5,094 nucleotides of DNA. Origin: Flavobacteriales bacterium. GTDB lineage: Bacteria; Bacteroidota; Bacteroidia; Flavobacteriales_D; Sanyastnellaceae. The position numbers and the translations under genes are program-made. Positions within the stretch are counted from its first letter, which is position 1. Every line of letters begins with the position of its first letter. Below the pieces are notes generated by a model. It saw nothing but the letters and a program-made list of their open reading frames with translations, was not told the origin of the DNA and ran no database searches. The stretch covers positions 1 through 5,094 of the forward strand of contig JAIYCK010000325.1 of assembly GCA_027488055.1 (NCBI GenBank). Direction: 5' to 3'. Shown here in pieces: positions 1-5,094 of this stretch.

Positions 1-740
1 ATATGGTTGTTTTCGTCGTGTAACGAAGCGATCATCTTAGCCAAGATAGTAATAGGATTCGCAACTGCGCCGCCGTATACACCGCTATGCAAGTCACGAT
101 TCGGACCTGTGACTTCCACTTCCACATAACTCAACCCACGAAGTCCACAATCGATGCTCGGAGTATCATTGGCGATAATGGAAGTATCACTGATTAATAT
201 CACATCGCTTTTCAAGCGTTCGCGGTTGTTGCGCACAAAAGGACCAAGGTTGCTGCTTCCACATTCCTCTTCGCCTTCGATCATGAATTTGACATTGCAT
301 GGTAATGAATTGGTCTTGTGCATGGCCTCAAACGCTTTGATGTGCATGAACATTTGGCCTTTGTCATCGCAGGAGCCACGAGCAAAAATGGCCCCATCCG
401 GATGGATTTCCGTTTTGCGGATGGTTGGTTCGAAGGGAGGAGTATGCCACAATTCGAACGGATCGGCCGGCTGCACATCGTAGTGTCCGTAGACCAACAC
501 CGTTGGTTTGGAAGGATCGAATATTTTTTCACCGTATACGATGGGATGTCCTTCCGTTTGGCACACTTCCACATTGTCGGCGCCCGCTTGACGCAGGTGT
601 TCGGCTACCATATCTGCACACTCCGCTACATCCTTGTTGTAGGCGGGATCTGCACTCACACTTGGAATGCGCAATAGATCGAACAATTCGTCTAGAAAAC
701 GTTGTTTATTGGCTTGTATAAATTCTTGAGCTGCTTGCAT
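1..740 (-). CDS. M20 family metallopeptidase (dipeptidase-like), C-terminus cut by window edge
   Basis: About 246 N-terminal residues of a cytoplasmic zinc-dependent peptidase of the M20 (carnosinase/dipeptidase-like) family, which hydrolyses short peptides; the exact substrate cannot be told. Visible motifs in order: YGHYDVQP (H86 metal ligand, D88), RGSCDDKGQ (D125 as bridging ligand), EGEEECGS (E158 as general base, E159 as ligand), ISDT (D185 as ligand), and DLHSG (H218, the His contributed across the dimer in this family). The second half of the catalytic domain, with the last metal-ligand His, lies beyond the left edge; full members are about 450-470 residues. The start at 740 gives MQAAQEFIQANKQRF, a normal N-terminal helix, and no signal peptide is seen. 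There is no Shine-Dalgarno sequence; the upstream bases are A-rich. It is separated from the glycosyltransferase operon by 322 bp, so it is probably transcribed on its own. The family is certain; the specificity is unknown. Confidence 0.95.
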   Translation of the reverse strand, partial: MQAAQEFIQANKQRFLDELFDLLRIPSVSADPAYNKDVAECADMVAEHLRQAGADNVEVCQTEGHPIVYGEKIFDPSKPTVLVYGHYDVQPADPFELWHTPPFEPTIRKTEIHPDGAIFARGSCDDKGQMFMHIKAFEAMHKTNSLPCNVKFMIEGEEECGSSNLGPFVRNNRERLKSDVILISDTSIIANDTPSIDCGLRGLSYVEVEVTGPNRDLHSGVYGGAVANPITILAKMIASLHDENNH

Positions 741-767
741 ATTTTGTACGATTACACTTTTGGGAAG

Positions 768-799
768 CGAAGGTAATGGAGCAAGCGGTTAAAAATCAA
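768..799 (-). promoter_or_regulatory. Candidate Bacteroidetes-type promoter for the M20 peptidase
   Basis: On the minus strand, TTG (799-797) is followed after 21 bp by TACCTTCG (775-768). The consensus for the Bacteroidetes primary sigma factor is TTTG/TTG, then roughly 17-23 bp, then TAnnTTTG; here the downstream box has one mismatch. The implied transcription start near 761-763 gives a leader of about 20 nt before the ATG at 740. The match is imperfect and these motifs are short, so this is a suggestion only. Confidence 0.3.
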
Positions 800-891
800 T
801 CAAGCATTAGAAAATTTGTGTGCATCGAGCTGAATTGTCTTGAATGGCAGTGCTATCGGCAATGGACACTGGACGGCGTTGTCTTATTAAG

Positions 892-1028
892 ATCCTTCGC
901 TGCGCCCAGGATGACAGCATCCATATTTATAACTTGGCTTGGCCTTTATGTGTTTACAACAATGAAATTGAAACAGGCCAAGCATTCGACGCACACGCTT
1001 CATTCTCATTTTGAACGAAGTGAAGGAC
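892..1028. repeat. 137-bp symmetric imperfect palindrome (nested inverted repeats)
   Basis: The outer arms, 892-916 and 1004-1028, are 25 nt each and match in inverted orientation at 17 of 25 positions. The inner arms are a perfect 9-bp inverted repeat (GCTTGGCCT at 937-945, AGGCCAAGC at 975-983). Both pairs are centred exactly on position 960, with 20 unpaired bases on each side between them. The outer arms read, on opposite strands, as variants of TCATCCTGnnCGnAGCGAAGGA. From memory, that resembles short dispersed intergenic repeats in many bacterial genomes that give spurious peptides such as HPxRSEGS. The layout suggests a non-coding mobile or dispersed palindromic unit (MITE- or BIME-like). 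No transposase is nearby, and only one copy lies in the window. Confidence 0.6.
937..983. repeat. Long hairpin at the core of the palindrome
   Basis: Three stem segments stack on one axis: GCTTGGCC (937-944) with GGCCAAGC (976-983), TGTTT (951-955) with AAACA (971-975), and CAAT (960-963) with ATTG (967-970) around a 3-nt GAA loop. The right arm is continuous, and all the bulged bases (945-950 and 956-959) are on the left arm. That gives 17 pairs in 47 nt, so a transcript from either strand could fold. There is no T-run next to it, so it is not a typical intrinsic terminator. It could still stabilise the 3' end of the upstream operon's mRNA. Confidence 0.6.
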
Positions 1029-1062
1029 TGGAGTCTGATGAAAATGTTCGCTAGCTTGCGGA

Positions 1063-2034
1063 TTATTGCACACCGCTCATGACCTCCGCTATTGAAATAT
1101 CCAATGGCTCTCCAGGTTGTGGATGATGTGATGCGATAAGCACCTTCACATTGTGACCCAGTGGTGCCCAGCGACCAGCATGCATGGGACGTTGCGGTGT
1201 ATAAAGTCCAATGGCCCGAATTCCCAAGGCAGCGGCGATATGCAGCGGCCCAGTGCTCGCGGCCACCAAGGCTTTCGCTTGAGCAATGAGCGCAATGAGT
1301 TGGTCCAAGGTACATTGACCCGTCGCATCAATCACTCCTTGCGTTTGCATATCCCATTCATTGCGAATGGCCTCACCTTCCAAGGCTGTGCCTGTGATCA
1401 CCACCACATATCCACTTTCTAAGAGTTGTTGTGCCAGTCCACGAAACGCAGCGATGCCCCACTCCACCGCACTGCCTTTGGATTTGGGATGCAGGATAAC
1501 AAATGGTGCTGACGCCCAAGTGAACGATGCAGGCAGTTCTGCCTGTGGACCCAGTTGCACACAGTCCAACAATTGCCCCATGCTTGGAATATTATTCAGC
1601 CCCAATGGTTGGAGCAAATAGGCATTGAGTTGCGCTTCATGCAAATCGGATTTTTTTCGAGAAAACCATACGCGATGCGTTGCGTATTTCCAACTGGCCC
1701 ACCGCTTGGCAGTGGCAATGCGTTTCTTCACTTTTGCAGATGCGATCAAGGCCATCCATTTGGGATCAGGAAATGCGAATATCGCCACATCATAGGCCGC
1801 ATCTTGTAAGATTTGAATGGCAGCGGCATTTGGTAAAGCCAATAATTCGTCGGCATTTACAAAATGATCAACCAACGGACAGGCCTCAATCACGGCCCGG
1901 GTATATGACCGGCCTGCGAACGAAACCATGACCTCAGGCCAATGCTGCTTGATCCATCCCACCAGCGGCAAAGTCACCATCACATCGCCGATGCTATCGG
2001 TGCGACAAATCAATATGTGTTTAGGCTGACTCAT
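1063..2034 (-). CDS. Glycosyltransferase family 9 (ADP-heptose:LPS heptosyltransferase-like)
   Basis: A 323-residue GT-B fold enzyme of family GT9, which transfers heptose or a related sugar from a nucleotide-sugar donor onto the lipopolysaccharide core at the cytoplasmic face of the inner membrane. The N-terminal Rossmann start is ILICRTDSIGDVMVTLP (residues 7-23); D17 of the GDV motif aligns with the catalytic Asp13 of E. coli WaaC. The C-terminal nucleotide-sugar domain shows ILHPKSKGSAVEWG (180-193), a VVITGTALEGE strand-loop (211-221), and the signature ASTGPLHIAAALG (259-271). In that signature the usual SxDTGxxH Asp is replaced by Ser260, a variant I recall from other GT9 members. Length is typical. 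Its ATG overlaps the stop of the upstream GT2 gene by 4 bp, indicating translational coupling. The family is clear, but whether the sugar is heptose cannot be read from the sequence, so I give no symbol. Confidence 0.92.
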   Translation of the reverse strand: MSQPKHILICRTDSIGDVMVTLPLVGWIKQHWPEVMVSFAGRSYTRAVIEACPLVDHFVNADELLALPNAAAIQILQDAAYDVAIFAFPDPKWMALIASAKVKKRIATAKRWASWKYATHRVWFSRKKSDLHEAQLNAYLLQPLGLNNIPSMGQLLDCVQLGPQAELPASFTWASAPFVILHPKSKGSAVEWGIAAFRGLAQQLLESGYVVVITGTALEGEAIRNEWDMQTQGVIDATGQCTLDQLIALIAQAKALVAASTGPLHIAAALGIRAIGLYTPQRPMHAGRWAPLGHNVKVLIASHHPQPGEPLDISIAEVMSGVQ

Positions 2035-2783
2035 GCTTTAGCCCAAAGCGTTCTAAGTTTTTGATACTTCCGCCAGGTGGCATAAGCGCTGCGGACTGAA
2101 ATATTCCAACCCGTTTTTCCATCGCGCCATCCTGATTTGATCAGATATGATTTGATAAACTGCACGATCACCTTCACATATATCATGGGCAGAGCAACAC
2201 GCTTGCCTTGGGCGTGTAAAGCCTTGGACGCGATATCTCCAAAGTATTCAATCTGTCGAAAATGATCCTCGCGGGTATAATAGGAATAGTGCAGGAGATT
2301 GCCTTGCAACCAACCGCTTTGTTGATCTCCCGAAAGCTCGAGTCGATCATGCGGATTGACGCCTTGCCATGTGGCTTGACCATTGCGCACCAATCGCAAC
2401 TTTGTATCAGGATACCAACCACAATGGTGCACCCATTGGCCACAATAATTGGTTAGCCGATTCATGCGATAACCACCGAACGATGATTCGGTTATGGCGT
2501 TTTGAATATGCTGAGCCAAAACCTCATCGGGAGCTTCATCGGCATCCAGCGACAAAATCCAATCGCCTTTGCACTGTGTAAGCGCATAATTTTTTTGTTG
2601 GATGTGGCCCTCAAATGGATGTGTCATGAAGCACGCACCATACGATTCGCAAATGGCCTGCGTGCGATCTTTGGAAAAGGAGTCCACCACTACTATTTCA
2701 TCAGCCCAATCGCATACGGATCGCAAACACCTTTCGATGTTGCGTTCTTCGTTGTATGTGATAATGGCGACAGAGAGTTTCAT
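2031..2783 (-). CDS. Glycosyltransferase family 2, WaaE/KdtX-like (LPS core glycosyltransferase)
   Basis: A 250-residue GT-A fold family 2 glycosyltransferase. Landmarks: LSVAIITYNEERNI at residues 3-16 (N11-E12 of the donor-binding loop), EIVVVDSFSKDRT at 29-41 (D34), and the metal-binding LSLDADEAP at 78-86 (D80-A81-D82). The acceptor-side segment is KLRLVRNGQATWQGVNPHDRLEL (128-150), in the place of the usual W.G.VHE. The C-terminus, about 200-245, carries an amphipathic/hydrophobic YVKVIVQFIKSYLIKSGWRDGKTGW stretch, typical of WaaE-like enzymes and likely to dock on the inner membrane. WaaE/KdtX enzymes add a glucose to the inner-core heptose of lipopolysaccharide in Proteobacteria; the Bacteroidetes relatives probably act on core or another envelope glycan (inference). 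Start: ATG at 2783, 41 bp after rodA and without a Shine-Dalgarno sequence. It overlaps the GT9 gene by 4 bp. Confidence 0.92.
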   Translation of the reverse strand: MKLSVAIITYNEERNIERCLRSVCDWADEIVVVDSFSKDRTQAICESYGACFMTHPFEGHIQQKNYALTQCKGDWILSLDADEAPDEVLAQHIQNAITESSFGGYRMNRLTNYCGQWVHHCGWYPDTKLRLVRNGQATWQGVNPHDRLELSGDQQSGWLQGNLLHYSYYTREDHFRQIEYFGDIASKALHAQGKRVALPMIYVKVIVQFIKSYLIKSGWRDGKTGWNISVRSAYATWRKYQKLRTLWAKA

Positions 2784-2791
2784 GGATAGCG

Positions 2792-2812
2792 GTCAAAGAT
2801 ATGCAGTTTGAC
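2792..2812. promoter_or_regulatory. Dyad with -7-like box in the rodA-GT2 gap
   Basis: The 41-bp gap between rodA and the GT2 gene contains a perfect 6-bp inverted repeat, GTCAAA (2792-2797) and TTTGAC (2807-2812), with a 9-nt spacer. On the minus strand its left arm completes TATCTTTG (2801-2794), an exact match to the Bacteroidetes -7 box TAnnTTTG. No convincing TTTG partner lies 17-23 bp upstream, and initiation here would leave only a few bases before the ATG at 2783. It may be an internal promoter with an operator-like dyad, a weak hairpin, or chance. Confidence 0.2.
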
Positions 2813-2824
2813 AGAGTCCGTTCC

Positions 2825-4213
2825 TTATTTAAAGATACTCAGCCGTTCTGCATCGAGGCGAATAAATATGAATAACAACAGAGAGAAACCAATCAGCGAA
2901 GAACCTCCATAACTAAGGAACGGCAGTGGTATACCAATGATGGGTGCCAAACCGATCACCATTCCGATATTGATCAGGAAGTGCATAAAGAAAATACTGG
3001 CCACACAATAGCCGTATACTCGAGAGAATTGGGAGCGCTGTCGCTCGGCCATATTGATGAGTTTGATAATAAAAAACACGTACAAAGCCACCAGCAAAAT
3101 ACTGCCTACAAATCCCCATTCTTCTGCCACCACGCTGAAAATAAAGTCCGTCCATCGTTCGGGCACATATTTATTTTTAGTCATTGGTCCTTGCATAAAA
3201 CCTTGTCCAATGAATCCCCCGTTCCCCACCGCAATTTTAGCCATACGAGCATTGTAGCCTGGATCATCGTCTTTGATCTTTACATCGGCCTCTGCCGCAC
3301 TTTCGACATTGCTTTCAGTATCCACTTCGGATTCCTTTTCTTGCAAGCCCAAGGTCACATAAATCCTGGTCTTTTGGTGTGGTTTAAGGACTTTGTCGAC
3401 CAAAAAACTGACCGAAAAACTGAAAGCCAAAACCGCAATGGTACTTATGATCAGAGTCCATAAAACGCGTTTGCGGCTTCTGGGGACCACAAAATTGAGA
3501 GCAAAAACGAACATCAGCACGGCCAAAATGAACACGATGATCATCAAGAGATAGACCCCGCTTTGCTCTCCAAAAATGGGATAGTTGAGCCGACCGTGAC
3601 CTGCAATGACACTGGACACACCAAATACAATCCCGCCCAAGCCGATGATCAATACATTGCCTGACAGGCCTTCGCGATACAATACAAAAATGAAAGCGGT
3701 GAAGGTGAGCAAGGTTCCTACATCGGGTTGAAGCAAGATCAAACCAGCCGGCACACCGATGATGAGTCCAGCAAACAATCGCGTTTCCCAGTTATTGAAT
3801 CGCGCTTTCGTGTTGGCAATGTATTTGGCCAACATGAGGCCAATTCCGATTTTGGCAAATTCAGCCGGTTGCAAGGCAAATCCACCTATTTGAATCCAAG
3901 CCTTGTTGCCCTTGACCTCTGTACCAATGAGAAGCACCAGGACCAGCAGCATCGTGAACAATCCATAGAGGATGGGTGCAAATTTGTTGAAGAAATCGCC
4001 CTCCATGTAAAGCACCATAAGCGCCAGAAAGAACGACACCACGATATACAAAAATTGCTTCCCGTATTCTTGACTGATATCACACGGATTGGGATGGCCA
4101 TCTACAACTGCAGCGCTATAAATATTCATCCATCCAAATAACACCAACACCACATAGATGATGACGGACAACCAATCCACGTTGGCCAAAGGAGAAGTGC
4201 GATTGCTGTTCAT
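2825..4213 (-). CDS. rodA: RodA, SEDS-family peptidoglycan glycosyltransferase
   Basis: A 462-residue polytopic inner-membrane protein that polymerises lipid II into glycan strands during cell elongation, working with PBP2. SEDS hallmarks: KGNKAWIQIGGFALQPAEFAKIG (101-123; W106 aligns with the functionally important Trp of B. subtilis RodA), LLQPDVGT (160-167), LKPHQKTRI (276-284) opening the large extracytoplasmic loop, DPGYN (317-321), AKIAVGNGGFIGQGFMQG (325-342), VPERWTDFIFSVVAEEWGFVG (350-370), and the C-terminal IPLPFLSYGGSSL (428-440). About twelve hydrophobic segments can be counted, against ten in E. coli RodA (370 residues). The extra length comes from residues 186-249 and from an acidic insertion at about 290-316. 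It starts with the ATG overlapping the mrdA stop by 4 bp (ATGA), so the two partners are translationally coupled. The assignment as RodA rather than FtsW rests on the mrdA neighbour and on the ERWTDFIF and EEWGFVG motifs. Confidence 0.96.
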   Translation of the reverse strand: MNSNRTSPLANVDWLSVIIYVVLVLFGWMNIYSAAVVDGHPNPCDISQEYGKQFLYIVVSFFLALMVLYMEGDFFNKFAPILYGLFTMLLVLVLLIGTEVKGNKAWIQIGGFALQPAEFAKIGIGLMLAKYIANTKARFNNWETRLFAGLIIGVPAGLILLQPDVGTLLTFTAFIFVLYREGLSGNVLIIGLGGIVFGVSSVIAGHGRLNYPIFGEQSGVYLLMIIVFILAVLMFVFALNFVVPRSRKRVLWTLIISTIAVLAFSFSVSFLVDKVLKPHQKTRIYVTLGLQEKESEVDTESNVESAAEADVKIKDDDPGYNARMAKIAVGNGGFIGQGFMQGPMTKNKYVPERWTDFIFSVVAEEWGFVGSILLVALYVFFIIKLINMAERQRSQFSRVYGYCVASIFFMHFLINIGMVIGLAPIIGIPLPFLSYGGSSLIGFSLLLFIFIRLDAERLSIFK

Positions 4214-5094
4214 CGATCGAGGAAATTAGCTTCGAGAATTGTTTTTTCGCGTGCCTTGCTGCTCTCAGCGATGGTGTCGTTGATATATTTTTCGATGAGC
4301 AAAGTAGCTACAGGTGCGCTCCATGTACCACCAAAACCAGCGTTCTCAGTGTACACCGCCAGCGCAATTTTGGGATCGTCCTTTGGAGCAAAACAGACGA
4401 ACACCGCGTGATCCTCTTTACCTCCCGCATTCTGCACGGTTCCTGTCTTACCGCACACAATAATATCCTTTGGTGCCGCGCGCCAAGCTGTACCGCCCGG
4501 TTGCAATACCTTTTCCATAGCATTGACCACTGTATTGAAATAATCGGAGGGGATATTCAAATCATATTTGATTAAAAACTCATCGCGGGGCCGACCACCC
4601 ACACCCACCTGTTTGACACTATGCGGAGACACATACCACCCTTTGTTGGCCAAAATACAAGCCATATTCGCCATTTGCAGTGGTGTCACCTGCATCTCCC
4701 CTTCGCCAATACTCAATGAATAAATGGTAGAGAATGCCCACTGTTCTTTGCCATACCATTTGTCATAAAAGTCGATGCCCGGTACCAGACCTGATTTGAC
4801 CCCAGGTAAATCTGTTTTCAGGTTGCTGCCAAATCCAAATCGTTTCATATAGTCCTGCCAAATACTGAGGCCCAAACGGGCATCACGGAATCGATTGGAG
4901 GGATCTCTATCCGCCTCAATAACACGTTGCATCACACCTCTGAAATAAGGGTTACAACTGTGTACGATCGCCATTTCTAAATCATCATTGCTATGGCTAC
5001 CATGGCAGCCAATGATTCCACGGTTGCAGACAATGCGGGTTTGTGGGGTGATGGCACCCGTGCCCAATGCGACGATACTTTGCGCCAATTTGAA
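4210..5094 (-). CDS. mrdA: Penicillin-binding protein 2 (elongation transpeptidase), C-terminal part
   Basis: The last 294 residues of PBP2, the class B transpeptidase that cross-links peptidoglycan in the periplasm during elongation. The frame is open to the right edge. Its first two codons encode Phe-Lys followed by LAQSIVAL, which fits the end of the catalytic SxxK box (STFK), so the active-site Ser lies just outside the window (inference). In fragment numbering, the second motif is S46-C47-N48 (HSCNPYF) and the third is K216-T217-G218 (VCGKTGTVQN). Other family segments are SIGEGEMQVTPLQMANMACILANKG (128-152), LQPGGTAW (197-204), and FAPKDDPKIALAVYTENAGFGG (235-256). The transmembrane anchor and the dimerisation domain are missing because of the window edge, not because the gene is broken. 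A TTG at 5086-5088 is internal, not the start. The stop overlaps the rodA start. The short charged tail after residue 275 is unremarkable. Confidence 0.96.
   Translation of the reverse strand, partial: FKLAQSIVALGTGAITPQTRIVCNRGIIGCHGSHSNDDLEMAIVHSCNPYFRGVMQRVIEADRDPSNRFRDARLGLSIWQDYMKRFGFGSNLKTDLPGVKSGLVPGIDFYDKWYGKEQWAFSTIYSLSIGEGEMQVTPLQMANMACILANKGWYVSPHSVKQVGVGGRPRDEFLIKYDLNIPSDYFNTVVNAMEKVLQPGGTAWRAAPKDIIVCGKTGTVQNAGGKEDHAVFVCFAPKDDPKIALAVYTENAGFGGTWSAPVATLLIEKYINDTIAESSKAREKTILEANFLDR

Larger units (their letters stand above)
741..1062. other. 322-bp intergenic region without a credible gene
   Basis: This stretch separates the end of the GT9 gene (stop at 1063-1065) from the start of the M20 peptidase at 740. 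I see no open frame with protein-like composition: the short frames crossing it match no family I recognise. It holds a symmetric imperfect palindrome (892-1028) and a candidate Bacteroidetes-type promoter for the peptidase (768-799). No hairpin followed by a T-run, the usual intrinsic terminator signature, is seen after the GT9 stop; the only strong hairpin, at 937-983, lacks a U-tract on both strands. Confidence 0.8.

Noticed and set aside
318..677. Plus-strand frame of 119 codons opposite the M20 peptidase
   Set aside because: It is antisense to a gene whose metal-binding motifs are all present in the other frame, and it has no recognisable domain.
937..983. Intrinsic terminator for the glycosyltransferase operon
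   Set aside because: The stem is good, but no T-run follows it on either strand and it lies about 80 bp after the GT9 stop, so I list it as a hairpin within the repeat instead.
776..1054. Plus-strand open frame of 92 codons in the intergenic region
   Set aside because: It runs straight through both arms of the palindrome, has no family resemblance, and its C-terminal HFERSEG text is the translation of the repeat itself.
887..1315. Minus-strand frame of 142 codons overlapping the end of the GT9 gene
   Set aside because: Most of it is an out-of-frame reading of the well-supported GT9 gene, and the rest is the palindromic repeat read as HPGRSEGS-type text.
2981..3463. Plus-strand frame of 160 codons opposite rodA
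   Set aside because: It is antisense to conserved SEDS motifs, and its His/Ser/Phe-rich composition is typical of the reverse reading of a membrane-protein gene.
3728..4141. Plus-strand frame of 137 codons opposite the N-terminal half of rodA
   Set aside because: Its Gln/His/Lys-rich text is what hydrophobic codons give on the opposite strand; no start signal or family match was found.
5086..5088. TTG as the start codon of the PBP2 gene
   Set aside because: The frame stays open to the window edge, and the two preceding codons (Phe-Lys) fit the SxxK active-site box, so this Leu is internal.

Overview
The window looks like chromosomal DNA from a Bacteroidota (Bacteroidetes) bacterium. The PBP2 and RodA sequences have a Bacteroidetes flavour (an SCN motif in PBP2 preceded by a Cys/His-rich loop, and a long RodA). 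The gene starts lack Shine-Dalgarno sequences. One intergenic region holds a plausible Bacteroidetes-type promoter. I cannot place the organism below phylum with confidence. All recognisable genes lie on the minus strand, so transcription runs from right to left.

In the direction of transcription: (1) the C-terminal 294 residues of mrdA (PBP2, the elongation transpeptidase), cut by the right edge only two codons after the inferred catalytic serine; (2) rodA, the SEDS glycosyltransferase, overlapping mrdA by 4 bp (ATGA); (3) after 41 bp, a WaaE/KdtX-like family 2 glycosyltransferase; (4) a family 9 (heptosyltransferase-like) glycosyltransferase, again overlapping by 4 bp; (5) a 322-bp intergenic region holding a symmetric palindromic repeat and a candidate promoter; (6) an M20 family metallopeptidase, cut by the left edge.

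PBP2 and RodA form the polymerase/cross-linker pair of the cell elongation machinery. The two glycosyltransferases look like lipopolysaccharide or other envelope-glycan enzymes and are placed to be co-transcribed with the elongation pair, so genes 1 to 4 read as one envelope-biogenesis operon. The peptidase is probably transcribed separately and is functionally unrelated.

Most of the window is ordinary core-genome content. The points that stand out are: a 137-bp imperfect palindrome at 892-1028, whose inner and outer arms share exactly the same centre; a RodA with an acidic insertion next to its conserved Asp-Pro loop and two apparent extra membrane helices; and a Cys/His cluster in PBP2 that could bind a metal. 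I found no RNA genes, CRISPR arrays, insertion sequences or phage genes.
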